Shown here: piece by piece, positions 7,799-16,379 of the stretch
How the letters are laid out: every line of letters starts with the position of its first letter
Position numbering within the stretch: position 1 is the first letter of the stretch
Source of the DNA: Meridianimarinicoccus sp044221805
GTDB lineage: Bacteria; Pseudomonadota; Alphaproteobacteria; Rhodobacterales; Rhodobacteraceae
DNA: 29,415 nucleotides
Assembly (NCBI GenBank): GCA_044221805.1
Contig: JBGAOK010000032.1
Span: forward strand, 1-29,415
Reading direction: 5' to 3'
Position numbers and translations under genes: made by a program
The notes under the pieces: model-generated
What the model was told of the DNA's origin: nothing
What the model saw: the letters and a program-made list of their open reading frames with translations, nothing else
Database searches by the model: none

Positions 7799-9916
7799 CT
7801 AGCCCTGCAGCCGGGTCAGGTCGGCCACCTTCAGGCAGGTGGCGCGGATCAGGTGCATCAGGTTCAGCCGGTTGCGCCGGATCACCTGGTTCTCGGCATT
7901 GACCTGCTCGGCCTCGAAGAAACCGTCGATCGGGGCGCGCAGCGAGGCCATGCCCCGCATGGCCGAGGCGAAATCCTCGGTCTCGATGGCCGAGGAGATC
8001 GCCCGCCCCTCGCGGTCCAGCGCCGCGAAAAGCGCGCGTTCCGCGTCCGACCGGGCAAGCCTTGCGTCGGGGCCGAAGGAATACTCCACCCCGTCGGCGG
8101 CCTCGGCCTGGGTCAGGATGTTGTTCGCCCGCTTGAAGCCCTGCAGCAGGTTCGCGCCGTCGTCGCTCGACAGGAACGCCGACAGCGCTTCGGCCCGCCG
8201 CACGAGCAGCGCGAGGTCGCATTTCCCGGGCATGGCGATCACCGCATCGATCACGTCGTGACGGATGCCCTGGTCGCGCAGGAACACCTTGAGACGGTCG
8301 TGGAAGAACGCGAGCAGGTCGTCGCTGATTGCCGGGTCGTGGGGATCGAGCCGGGCATGCCACGACGGCGCAGCTTCGGCTGCCTGCGCCACAAGCCCCC
8401 GGGTCTCGTCGCTGTACATGCCGGTCCGCAGCGAGGCATCCAGAATGGCGGTGAAACGCTCCGCTGCCTCCAGATCGCCCAGGTCGCGGACCTGATGGCG
8501 CAGCACCTGCACATCAAACAACCGGTCGAGCGGAAGGCGCAGCCCGTTCTCCAGCACCAGCCGGATCACCCCCAGCGCCGCGCGGCGCAGGGCGAAGGGG
8601 TCCTTCGAGCCGGTCGGCTTCTCGTCGATCGCGGCTGAGGCATCGGCCACCTCGGCGGGCATCCCGGCTTCCAGCGCGTAGTAGCGGCCCATGATGCCCT
8701 GCAGCTCGGGGAACTCGCCGACCATTTCGGAGCGCAGGTCGGCCTTGGCGACCTTCGCCGCCTGCTCGGACAGGTCGGGATCGGCGCCGACCGCGGGTGC
8801 CAGCTCGCGGGCCAGCGCGGCGATGCGCTCGATCCGGTCCTTCTGGCTGCCGAGCTTGGCGTGGAAGGTCACCGCCCCCAGCCCGTCGAGCCAGGTCGCC
8901 ATGCCCGCCTTGGCCTCGGCCAGATCGCGGTCCCAGAAGAAGGCGGCATCCGACAGCCGGGCCGCCAGCACCTTGCGGTTGCCGGCGAGGATCGTCGCGC
9001 CATGGTCCGCGGTCTCGCGGTTGGCGACGGTGATGAAATGGGTGATCGCGCCGCTTCCGTCCCGGACCGCGAAGAACTTCTGGTGCGTCCGCATCGAGGT
9101 CTGCAGCACTTCGGCCGGAAGGTGGCGGAAGCGCGGCTCGATCTCGCCCATCAGGGCAACGGGCCATTCCACCAGCCCGGCGACCTCGGCCAGAAGCCCG
9201 GCATCCTCGACCACCTCGAGCCCCTGGGCAAAGGCAAGGTTCGCCGCATCGTGGCGGATCTGCTCGGCGCGCTCGGCCGGGTCGAGCAGCACCTTGGCGC
9301 GCTTCAGCCGGGCGGCGTAGTCCTCGAACGAGGCCACCGTGATCGGGTCGGGCGCCATGAAGCGGTGGCCCCGGGTGGTCCGCCCGGCGGCGACCGGGCC
9401 GATCTCGACCGGCACCACCTCGGATCCCGCCTCGTCCGACACGAGGCACAGGATCGAGTGCAGCGGCCGGACCCAGCGCAGCTCGCCCGTGCCCCAGCGC
9501 ATCGACTTCGGCCAGGGGAAGCCGCGCACCGTGTCGGTCAGCACTTCGGCGACGATCTCGCCCGCCGGTCGGCCGGGCTTGACGATGGTGGCGAACCAGA
9601 CCTGCCCCTTCTTGTCGTCCCGGGCCTTCAGCGCCTCGCGCGCGACGCCGGCCGACTTGCAGAAGCCCTCGACTGCCGCGTCGGGCGCGTCGGTCCGCGG
9701 GCCCTTGCGTTCCTCGCGGGTGGTGGGGCTGGACGCGGTCATGCCCTCGACCGCCAGCGTCAGGCGGCGCGGTGTGGCGAAGGCCGCCGCGCCGGCATAG
9801 GTCAGGCCGGCCTCGACGATGCCGCCGGTGACCAGCCGCTTCAGGTCGTCGGCCGCCTTCGCCTGCATGCGGGCGGGGATTTCTTCCGAGAAGAGTTCAA
9901 TCAGCAGGTCGGGCAT
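7799..9916 (-). CDS. glyS: Glycyl-tRNA synthetase beta subunit
   Basis: A 705-residue beta chain of the alpha2beta2 bacterial glycyl-tRNA synthetase, which charges tRNA-Gly with glycine using ATP. The start MPDLLIELFSEEIPARMQ is the conserved GlyS N-terminus. Other family segments are FPWPKSMRWGTGELRWVRPLHSI, GHRFMAPDPI, HLPAEVLQTSMRTHQKFFAV, KTKF-equivalent FHAKLGSQKDRIERI, LRSEMVGEFPELQGIMGRYYA and DPFALRRAALGVIRLVLE. The C-terminus carries the anticodon-binding helical region. The frame is open upstream to 11341, but that part is antisense to the symporter gene. It starts 5 bp after the gltS stop, so it is probably co-transcribed with the symporter and DUF6446 genes. The alpha subunit gene glyQ is upstream, separated by DUF6446, gltS and the opposite-strand MarC gene. 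Confidence 0.98.
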   Translation of the reverse strand: MPDLLIELFSEEIPARMQAKAADDLKRLVTGGIVEAGLTYAGAAAFATPRRLTLAVEGMTASSPTTREERKGPRTDAPDAAVEGFCKSAGVAREALKARDDKKGQVWFATIVKPGRPAGEIVAEVLTDTVRGFPWPKSMRWGTGELRWVRPLHSILCLVSDEAGSEVVPVEIGPVAAGRTTRGHRFMAPDPITVASFEDYAARLKRAKVLLDPAERAEQIRHDAANLAFAQGLEVVEDAGLLAEVAGLVEWPVALMGEIEPRFRHLPAEVLQTSMRTHQKFFAVRDGSGAITHFITVANRETADHGATILAGNRKVLAARLSDAAFFWDRDLAEAKAGMATWLDGLGAVTFHAKLGSQKDRIERIAALARELAPAVGADPDLSEQAAKVAKADLRSEMVGEFPELQGIMGRYYALEAGMPAEVADASAAIDEKPTGSKDPFALRRAALGVIRLVLENGLRLPLDRLFDVQVLRHQVRDLGDLEAAERFTAILDASLRTGMYSDETRGLVAQAAEAAPSWHARLDPHDPAISDDLLAFFHDRLKVFLRDQGIRHDVIDAVIAMPGKCDLALLVRRAEALSAFLSSDDGANLLQGFKRANNILTQAEAADGVEYSFGPDARLARSDAERALFAALDREGRAISSAIETEDFASAMRGMASLRAPIDGFFEAEQVNAENQVIRRNRLNLMHLIRATCLKVADLTRLQG

Positions 9917-9921
9917 CGGGC

Positions 9922-11142
9922 TCAGTATGCAAGGAAGGTCTGGATGATCACCGCATTGGCGAGATCGACGAAGAACGCCGATACCAGCGGCAGGATGACG
10001 AAGGCAACCGGTGACGGGCCATAGCGCTTGGTGACCGCGTTCATGTTGGCGATCGCGGTGGGCGTCGCCCCCAGCGAAAAGCCGGCGAAGCCGGCCGAAA
10101 GCACCGCAGCGCGGTACTGGGCGCCCATCGCCGGGAACACCACCAGAAGGATGTAGGCCACCGTCGCGAGGGTCTGGATCACCATGGTGACCAGCATCAG
10201 AACCCCGGTCCCCTGCAGCGTCCAGAGCTGCATCGACATCAGCGACATGGCCAGGAAGGTGCCGAGCGAAAGCTCCGAGATCAGCGACAGCGCATCGGTC
10301 CGCGACACCGGCGGCAGCTTCGGCAGGACCACCGGCAGCAGGTTGCCGATGATGATCGCGGTCAGCATGCAGGGCACGAACAGCGGCAGCATGACCCCCG
10401 CCCCGCGCAGGTAGCCGTGCAGCAGATAGCCGATGATGATCACCACATGCAGGACGAAAAGCACCTGCATGACGTCCACCGGGGTGATCCGGGTGGACTG
10501 CTCCTCGGCGAAGGACACGCCGATCACGGCATGGTCGCGGGGATGGTTCGGGTGAAGATCCTTCTTCTCGATCAGGTATTTGGCGATGGGCCCGCCGACC
10601 AGCGCGGCGATCACCAGACCGATGGTCGCCGCGGCCACGCCCAGTTCCATGGTGCCCGGAAAACCAGTAATGCGCTCGATCTCGGGGGCCCAGGCGATCG
10701 CGGTGCCGTGGCCGCCGATCAGGCTGGCCGATCCGGTCAGGATGCCCAGTTGCGCCGGAAGCCCGAAAGCCGCCGCGACGCCCATGCCGATCGCGTTCTG
10801 GAACACGATCAGTCCGACCGTCAGCACCAGAAGCACGGCCAGCGACACACCCCCGGTGGCCAGATCCTTCAGGCGGGCGTTCAGGCCGATCCCGGCGAAG
10901 AACAGCACCAGGAGGTAGTCGCGGATGAACATCTCGAACTGCACCGGACGGCCGGTGATCTGGAAGATCGCCAGCGTCACCAGCGCGGCGAGGATGCCGC
11001 CCGACACCGGTTCGGGGATGTTGTAGTCGCGCAGGAAGCGGACCTTGCGCGTGATCAGGTAGCCCACAAGAAAAACGAGCAGGCCCAGTGTGCTGGTCAG
11101 GAAATTCCCGGCCACGATCGGTTCCGGTGTCACCGCGGTCAT
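9922..11142 (-). CDS. gltS: Sodium:glutamate symporter, GltS family
   Basis: A 406-residue integral membrane carrier importing glutamate with Na+. Hydrophobic segments run throughout (about 10-12), with the two inverted GltS repeats. Family motifs are NIPEPVSGGILAAL (about 40), the re-entrant loop ASLIGGHGTAIAWAPEI (about 140), ELGVAAATIGLVIAALVGGPIAKYLI and, in the second repeat, AGFAGFSLGATPTAIANMNAVTKRYGPSPVAFVILP. The start overlaps the DUF6446 stop by four bases and its stop is 5 bp before glyS, so it is embedded in that transcript. Placement between tRNA synthetase genes does not suggest a shared task. The GltS assignment is strong; substrate preference among acidic amino acids is inferred. 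Confidence 0.95.
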   Translation of the reverse strand: MTAVTPEPIVAGNFLTSTLGLLVFLVGYLITRKVRFLRDYNIPEPVSGGILAALVTLAIFQITGRPVQFEMFIRDYLLVLFFAGIGLNARLKDLATGGVSLAVLLVLTVGLIVFQNAIGMGVAAAFGLPAQLGILTGSASLIGGHGTAIAWAPEIERITGFPGTMELGVAAATIGLVIAALVGGPIAKYLIEKKDLHPNHPRDHAVIGVSFAEEQSTRITPVDVMQVLFVLHVVIIIGYLLHGYLRGAGVMLPLFVPCMLTAIIIGNLLPVVLPKLPPVSRTDALSLISELSLGTFLAMSLMSMQLWTLQGTGVLMLVTMVIQTLATVAYILLVVFPAMGAQYRAAVLSAGFAGFSLGATPTAIANMNAVTKRYGPSPVAFVILPLVSAFFVDLANAVIIQTFLAY

Positions 11143-11609
11143 TCCTCCTCGCCCGTGCGCAACTGCTGCCAGGCGAATGCTTCACCGTTATCGAACACCG
11201 CGACAACCCTGTCGACGCCCGGCGCAACCCCGGAGTCGCCCAGGAACGCGAGTGCCGCACCCGAGGCGAGCGCTTCCTCGATCCGACCGGCGTCGAAACA
11301 GTCAAACCATCCGGGCGCGACCAGCGGCACGGGCCGGTCATAAAGCCGGTAGGTCTCGGTCAGGGTCGCCAGCGACAGCGGCGTGGCGAAGCAGGCGCGG
11401 AAGCGAATCGGCGAACTGGTGGCGTCGATGACGCTGAGCCCTTCGACCGGGATCGCCTCGGGCGCGCCCCCGGCGATCGGGGTCAGGCGGATCTCGACGC
11501 CGGCCGGGTCGGGACTTGTGTAGAAATACCAGGTCTGCAGGTACCAGACCGCCACGCCGGCCAGAAGCGCCGCGCTCACGATGAAGCCTCCCACCAGCTT
11601 GCCGTTCAT
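11139..11609 (-). CDS. DUF6446-like small membrane-anchored protein
   Basis: A 156-residue protein with a single N-terminal membrane anchor or uncleaved signal (MNGKLVGGFIVSAALLAGVAVWYLQTWYFY). The remaining soluble part is probably periplasmic. It contains RLTPIAGGAPEAIPVEGLSVID, SSPIRFRACFATPLSLATLTETYRLY and PVPLVAPGWFDCFDAGRIEEAL, which I recognise as the uncharacterised family (DUF6446) found near glycyl-tRNA synthetase genes in Rhodobacteraceae. Two cysteines (FRACF, FDCFD) could form a disulfide. It is the first gene of the DUF6446-gltS-glyS unit, and its stop overlaps the gltS start by four bases. No catalytic motif is apparent and the function is unknown. Confidence 0.8.
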   Translation of the reverse strand: MNGKLVGGFIVSAALLAGVAVWYLQTWYFYTSPDPAGVEIRLTPIAGGAPEAIPVEGLSVIDATSSPIRFRACFATPLSLATLTETYRLYDRPVPLVAPGWFDCFDAGRIEEALASGAALAFLGDSGVAPGVDRVVAVFDNGEAFAWQQLRTGEEE

Positions 11610-11692
11610 GCCGCCTCCCCGGTCTTGGCGGCACGGATATGGCCGCCGGCCCTGCCCCGTGCTAAGCCCCGGCCGTGCAGCCGGAGTCGCGC

Positions 11693-12328
11693 ATGGATAC
11701 GGCTTTCCTGATCAAGTTCTTCGGCGCGCTGTTCGCGGTGTTCAACCCGTTCGTGAACCTGCCGCTGTTTCTGGGCATCACCCAGGGCCGTCCTCCGGGC
11801 GAATTGCGCACGATCGCGCTGGCCGTGTCGGGCTTCAGCGCGGTGATGTGCGTGGTCGTGGCGCTGGCCGGGCCGCAGATCCTCAGCTTCTTCGGCATCG
11901 GCGTGGACCATTTCCGGGTCGCCGGCGGGTTGCTGCTGTTGCTGATCGCGCTGGGGATGCTGAACGGGCGCGATACCACCGCCCATACCGGCACTCCCGC
12001 GGAACGCGCCCAGCAATCCGAACTGAACAGCATCGCCTTCTATCCGTTGACCTTCCCGCTCAGCGTCGGGCCGGGGACAATCACCACGCTCCTGGTATTC
12101 CGCGGCCAGATCAACTCGGCGTCCGAAAACATCGCCTACTGGATCGCCCTTGCGGCCATCCTGGCGCTGATGACGGTGGTGCTGGTCTTCGCCTCGTCCA
12201 TCGGCCGGCTGATGAGCCAGACGCTCCGTGTGATCATGACCCGCCTGATGGGCATGGTGCTGGCCGCGATCTCGATCGAGATGATGACGGCGGGGCTGAA
12301 GGCGCTGTTGCCGGGCCTCGCCACCTGA
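11693..12328 (+). CDS. MarC family integral membrane protein
   Basis: A 211-residue inner-membrane protein with about six hydrophobic segments. The N-terminus MDTAFLIKFFGALFAVFNPFVNLPLFLGIT carries the NPF/PLF signature of the MarC family. Later segments FRVAGGLLLLLIALGMLNG, FYPLTFPLSVGPGTITTLLVF and TRLMGMVLAAISIEMMTAGLKALLP are also typical. A GTG at 11675 would add six residues, but ATG at 11693 gives the normal MarC start. MarC was once linked to multiple antibiotic resistance; that role is not supported and its function is unsettled. It stands alone on the plus strand, divergent from DUF6446 (83 bp) and convergent with glyQ (20 bp). Confidence 0.92.
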   Translation: MDTAFLIKFFGALFAVFNPFVNLPLFLGITQGRPPGELRTIALAVSGFSAVMCVVVALAGPQILSFFGIGVDHFRVAGGLLLLLIALGMLNGRDTTAHTGTPAERAQQSELNSIAFYPLTFPLSVGPGTITTLLVFRGQINSASENIAYWIALAAILALMTVVLVFASSIGRLMSQTLRVIMTRLMGMVLAAISIEMMTAGLKALLPGLAT

Positions 12329-12348
12329 CCGGACCGTCCAGCCCGGCG

Positions 12349-13284
12349 TCACGCCTCGGCCTCGGCGAAGCCGGCGGCCCGGGTCTGGACGAAGGCGTCG
12401 GCACAGGCCTTCGCCAGCGCCCTGACCCGGCCGATATAGGCCTGCCGTTCGGTGACCGAGATCACGCCGCGCGCGTCCAGCAGGTTGAACAGGTGGCTGG
12501 CCTTGATGCACTGGTCATAGGCCGGGTGCGCCATGACGATGCGCTTGCCGGTGCGCGGATCCTCGGGCGACGCGGCCAGGATCGCCCGGCATTCGGCCTC
12601 GGCATCCTCGAAATGCTGCAACAGCACGGCAGTATCGGCCTGATCGAAGTTGAAGCGGGAGTATTCCTCCTCGGTCTGGCGGAAGACGTCGCCATAGCTC
12701 AGCGCGATCGGCGCGTCGGGGTCGTTGAACGGCATGTCCATGACATGGTCGATCCCCAGCACGTACATCGCCAGCCGTTCCAGCCCATAGGTCAGCTCGC
12801 CCGAGACCGGCCGGCAGTCGTGGCCGCCGACCTGCTGGAAATAGGTGAACTGCGACACTTCCATGCCGTCGCACCAGACCTCCCAGCCCAGCCCCCAGGC
12901 ACCCAGCGTCGGGCTTTCCCAGTCGTCCTCGACGAAGCGGATGTCGTGCAGACCCATGTCGATGCCGATCGCCGCCAGACTGCCCAGGTACAGCTCCTGC
13001 AGGTCGGGCGGCGAGGGTTTGATCAGCACCTGGTACTGGTAATAGTGCTGCAGCCGGTTCGGGTTCTCGCCATAGCGCCCGTCGGTGGGCCGGCGCGACG
13101 GCTGGACATAGGCCGCCGCCCAGGGCCGGGCACCAAGCGCACGCAGGGTTGTGGCCGGGTGGAAGGTGCCGGCGCCGACTTCCATGTCATAGGGTTGCAG
13201 GATCGCGCAGCCCTTGCTGGCCCAATAACCCTGCAGGCGCAGGATGATCTCCTGGAAGCTTCGGGGACGGTCAGGCGCGGACAT
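12349..13284 (-). CDS. glyQ: Glycyl-tRNA synthetase alpha subunit
   Basis: A 311-residue catalytic alpha chain of glycyl-tRNA synthetase (class II, alpha2beta2). Motifs in order are SFQEIILRLQGYWASKGCAILQPYDMEVGAGTFHP (N-terminal class II core, shown by its first and last residues), WAAAYVQPSRRPTDGRYGENPNR (motif 2 region), LGAWGLGWEVWCDGMEVSQFTYFQQVGG and LTYGLERLAMYVLG (motif 3). MSAPDRPRSF at 13284 is the likely start; an ATG 18 bp upstream is possible. The C-terminal 25 residues are Ala-rich. The beta subunit lies downstream on the same strand, but MarC faces the other way between them, so glyQ and glyS are probably not one uninterrupted operon. Confidence 0.98.
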   Translation of the reverse strand: MSAPDRPRSFQEIILRLQGYWASKGCAILQPYDMEVGAGTFHPATTLRALGARPWAAAYVQPSRRPTDGRYGENPNRLQHYYQYQVLIKPSPPDLQELYLGSLAAIGIDMGLHDIRFVEDDWESPTLGAWGLGWEVWCDGMEVSQFTYFQQVGGHDCRPVSGELTYGLERLAMYVLGIDHVMDMPFNDPDAPIALSYGDVFRQTEEEYSRFNFDQADTAVLLQHFEDAEAECRAILAASPEDPRTGKRIVMAHPAYDQCIKASHLFNLLDARGVISVTERQAYIGRVRALAKACADAFVQTRAAGFAEAEA

Positions 13285-13319
13285 GGCTGGGCCTCTCGGC
13301 AAATTCTGGTCGCCTTCTG

Positions 13320-13538
13320 TTAGGCAAGCCCACCGGCAGGGTCAATGCGCCCGCGCGGGGCGTTGGCGCAGGCCAGCGCCACGAAGGACCCGATCGCCAG
13401 GGCCAGCGTCGCGGACTGGAACATCGCCTGCCAGTTGCCGTCGCCCCGCTGCAGGTCGAGTGCCATGGGAACCAGCATCGCGGCGCCCAGAAAGGCCACC
13501 AGCAATCCGACGACGTAGTCTGCCGGACGAAAATCGAT
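13320..13538 (-). pseudogene. trkH: Remnant of the TrkH potassium-transporter N-terminus
   Basis: The reading IDFRPADYVVGLLVAFLGAA, MLVPMALDLQRGDGNWQA and LALAIGSFVALACANAPRG resembles the first 60 or so residues of alphaproteobacterial TrkH K+ channel subunits (RP-x-x-YVVGLL and GNW are typical). TrkH proteins are normally over 450 residues; here a stop follows at 13320. No in-frame ATG, GTG or TTG lies close to the start of similarity; the nearest in-frame ATG is inside the divergent protease gene. Near the 3' end the next frame reads GALTLPVGL, which looks like the continuation after a frameshift before similarity ends at glyQ. A decayed fragment is the best reading; a tiny membrane protein with a non-standard start is the alternative. 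Confidence 0.65.
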
Positions 13539-13647
13539 CCTGCCCGAGCCATGCGGGGGGCGTGGGAACCTGTCAAGAATGCTTGCGTTGGTGTGGTTCT
13601 GACGCCGCGGCCCGCATGGCCAAGGCACGAGGATTACGGGAGCCCAG

Positions 13648-14829
13648 ATGAAGCGTTTTTCCTGCCCGGTCTGCGAGACCGAACTGCATTTCGACAACTC
13701 GGTCTGCCTGAAATGCGGCACCGAGGTCGGCTACCATTGCGGGGACGAGTTGTTCCGCGGGATCGAAGACGCTGACGGGGCCGAGGCCTGCAGCAACCGG
13801 ACCGCAGCCGGGTGCAATTGGCTGTCGCTGGACAGTGCCGAGGCCTGCCCGGCCTGCCAGCACAACCGCACCGTCCCGGACCTGTCGGTCGAGGGCAACC
13901 AGGTGAACTGGCGCGCCATCGAGCAGGCCAAGCGCTATCTGTTCTATTCCCTGCTGAAATGGGATCTGCCGCACCCGACGCGAGACGACTCTCCGACCGG
14001 ACTGGCGTTCGATTTCCTCGCCAACACCGTCGATGCCGAAGGCAAGGTGCAGCCGGTCCTGACCGGCCATGAAGACGGACTGATCACCATCAACATAGCC
14101 GAAGGCGATGATACCGAACGCAGCCGCCGCCGGGCCGAACTGGGCGAGCCCTACCGCACGCTGATCGGCCACATGCGCCACGAGGTCGGGCATTTCTACT
14201 GGGACCTGCTGATCCGTGACGGCGGCAGGCTGGACGCCTTCCGCGCGGTCTTCGGCGACGAACGCGCCGACTACGGCGAGGCGTTGAAGGCCCACTACGC
14301 CAACGGGCCGCAACCTCTCTGGCAGAACCAGTTCATCAGTTCCTATGCCGCCTCCCACCCGTGGGAGGATTTCGCCGAGACCTGGGCCCACTACCTGCAC
14401 ATCGTCGATGCCTCCGAGACAGCGCACGCCTTCGGGATGGCGCTCAGGGCGATGAACGGATCGAAGGATGAGGTCAATCTGGACATCAACCCCTATTTCG
14501 GCGGCTCGATCGACGCGGTGCTCGCGGACTGGGTGCCGCTGACCGTGGCGATCAACTGTCTCAACCGCTCGATGGGCCAACCCGACTTGTATCCCTTCAT
14601 CCTGTCCGAGCCGGTGAAGCAGAAGCTGGGCTTCATGCATGACCTGGTGAGAGACGCCGGCCGCACCGCGCGCCGCTCGGAGCCGTGGGGGATGCGGGCC
14701 GCCGAGACGGAAGGCGACCCGGGCTCGCCCGCCGACGCAGGGCCGAGGAACCCGCCGGGTCCGGGGCCACTCGTGTCAGCCGGGGAAGCCAGCCCGACGG
14801 GGGCCCCGCCCCCTAAACAACCGGGATGA
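13648..14829 (+). CDS. Zinc-ribbon putative zinc metallopeptidase (Peptidase_Mx)
   Basis: A 393-residue cytoplasmic protein with no signal peptide. The N-terminus is a zinc ribbon with CPVC (Cys6, Cys9) and CLKC (Cys20, Cys23); further cysteines at AACSNR, GCNW and ACPACQ suggest a second metal site. The protease domain has HEVGHFYW (HExxH at His178) and WEDFAETWAHYLHIVD about 60 residues on, the gluzincin-like pattern of Peptidase_Mx. Similarity ends near LGFMHDLV (about 333); the last 55 or so residues are Gly/Pro/Ala-rich and low complexity, and end overlapping the convergent ABM gene by 17 bp. A GGGAG ribosome site precedes the ATG. Substrate and biological role are not known. Confidence 0.88.
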   Translation: MKRFSCPVCETELHFDNSVCLKCGTEVGYHCGDELFRGIEDADGAEACSNRTAAGCNWLSLDSAEACPACQHNRTVPDLSVEGNQVNWRAIEQAKRYLFYSLLKWDLPHPTRDDSPTGLAFDFLANTVDAEGKVQPVLTGHEDGLITINIAEGDDTERSRRRAELGEPYRTLIGHMRHEVGHFYWDLLIRDGGRLDAFRAVFGDERADYGEALKAHYANGPQPLWQNQFISSYAASHPWEDFAETWAHYLHIVDASETAHAFGMALRAMNGSKDEVNLDINPYFGGSIDAVLADWVPLTVAINCLNRSMGQPDLYPFILSEPVKQKLGFMHDLVRDAGRTARRSEPWGMRAAETEGDPGSPADAGPRNPPGPGPLVSAGEASPTGAPPPKQPG

Positions 14830-15109
14830 AGGTCATCTCGTGAAGGGCGAAGAAAGCGCAAAGCTCGTCCCGGCGGGCCGAGAAGGCGCGGATATGGGGC
14901 GCCACGTTATGGGAGGTGTCCCAGATTTCCCGGTCTTCCCAGATCTCGTAGAAGATGAAGTGCCCGGGACGGGCGTTGTCCTCGTGCATGTCGTAGCGGA
15001 TGCACCCCGGCTCGGCCAGGGTGGGCGGGACGATCGCCTTCAGCGCCTCGCGCAGATCGTCCTCCCTGCCGGGCCGCGCAATCAGTTCGGCCACGATCGT
15101 CAGTGCCAT
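14813..15109 (-). CDS. Antibiotic biosynthesis monooxygenase (ABM) fold protein
   Basis: A 98-residue single-domain dimeric alpha-beta barrel protein. MALTIVAELIARPGREDDLR is the typical first strand and helix, followed by AEPGCIRYDMHEDNARPGHF, FYEIWEDREIWDTSHNVAPH and the C-terminal strand. It resembles YgiN-type quinol monooxygenases, which need no cofactor, but the family also includes non-enzymatic members. ATG at 15109 is preferred over the longer frame from 15169, whose extra residues cross a candidate operator. It is convergent with the metallopeptidase gene, overlapping it by 17 bp, and follows folE2 with its own leader. The substrate cannot be read from sequence. Confidence 0.88.
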   Translation of the reverse strand: MALTIVAELIARPGREDDLREALKAIVPPTLAEPGCIRYDMHEDNARPGHFIFYEIWEDREIWDTSHNVAPHIRAFSARRDELCAFFALHEMTFIPVV

Positions 15110-15133
15110 CCGGTGTTCCCCCGCCGTCGATGT

Positions 15134-15150
15134 TAGCGCTAGATAGCGCT
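15134..15150 (-). promoter_or_regulatory. Tandem TAGCGCT candidate operator before the ABM gene
   Basis: Two copies of TAGCGCT start exactly 10 bp apart (15134 and 15144), one helical turn, about 25 bp upstream of the ABM start. The left copy is extended as TGTTAGCGCTA, close to a LacI-family palindrome. Related AGCGCT elements occur upstream of the PPDK-like gene. Regulator unknown. Confidence 0.3.
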
Positions 15151-15185
15151 CCGGAGCTACCGAAGGCAAGGGACCAAGCTGCGGC

Positions 15186-16289
<1,104 letters not shown>

Positions 16290-16309
16290 CCTGCACTTCC
16301 TTCACGTTT

Positions 16310-16334
16310 GCCCGCCCCCGATGCCAGGGCGGGC
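16310..16334 (-). other. GC-rich hairpin in the folE2 leader
   Basis: Perfect 8-bp arms GCCCGCCC and GGGCGGGC with a 9-nt loop, 20 bp upstream of folE2 between metZ and folE2. On the minus strand it is followed by AAACGTG, not a T-run, so it is not an intrinsic terminator. It could protect a processed metZ 3' end or affect folE2 translation. Confidence 0.4.
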
Positions 16335-16363
16335 CCGGTCGACGTCCGATCATGACAGGACTA

Positions 16364-16378
16364 CGTGGCGCTTTGCTG
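16364..16378 (-). other. metZ 3' UTR segment complementary to the metZ SAM-II aptamer
   Basis: Starting two bases after the metZ TGA, the mRNA reads CAGCAAAGCGCCACG. This can pair over 15 nt, with one G-U wobble, with CGUGGCGCUUUGUUG, the 5' strand and loop start of the SAM-II aptamer at 17704-17718. At DNA level it is a 14/15 inverted repeat flanking metZ. Any function is inference. Confidence 0.5.
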
Positions 16379-16379
16379 A

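Noticed and set aside
7799..11341. A single 1180-residue minus-strand frame covering glyS and the symporter region
   Set aside because: Only the part from 9916 down is GlyS; upstream it is an Arg/Gly/Pro-rich antiphase reading of gltS. Not a fusion protein.
13271..13576. 101-residue minus-strand frame with an ATG between glyQ and the protease
   Set aside because: The TrkH-like similarity is in the neighbouring frame; this frame only shows a short TrkH-like piece at its end and overlaps the glyQ start.
16310..16334. metZ intrinsic terminator
   Set aside because: The stem is strong but followed by AAACGTG on the minus strand, with no U-run; it sits in the folE2 leader.
16364..16378. Second SAM-II riboswitch on the plus strand
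   Set aside because: The plus strand has the first 11-15 bases of the aptamer only; the 3' P1 strand and CGCUAAA tail are absent.
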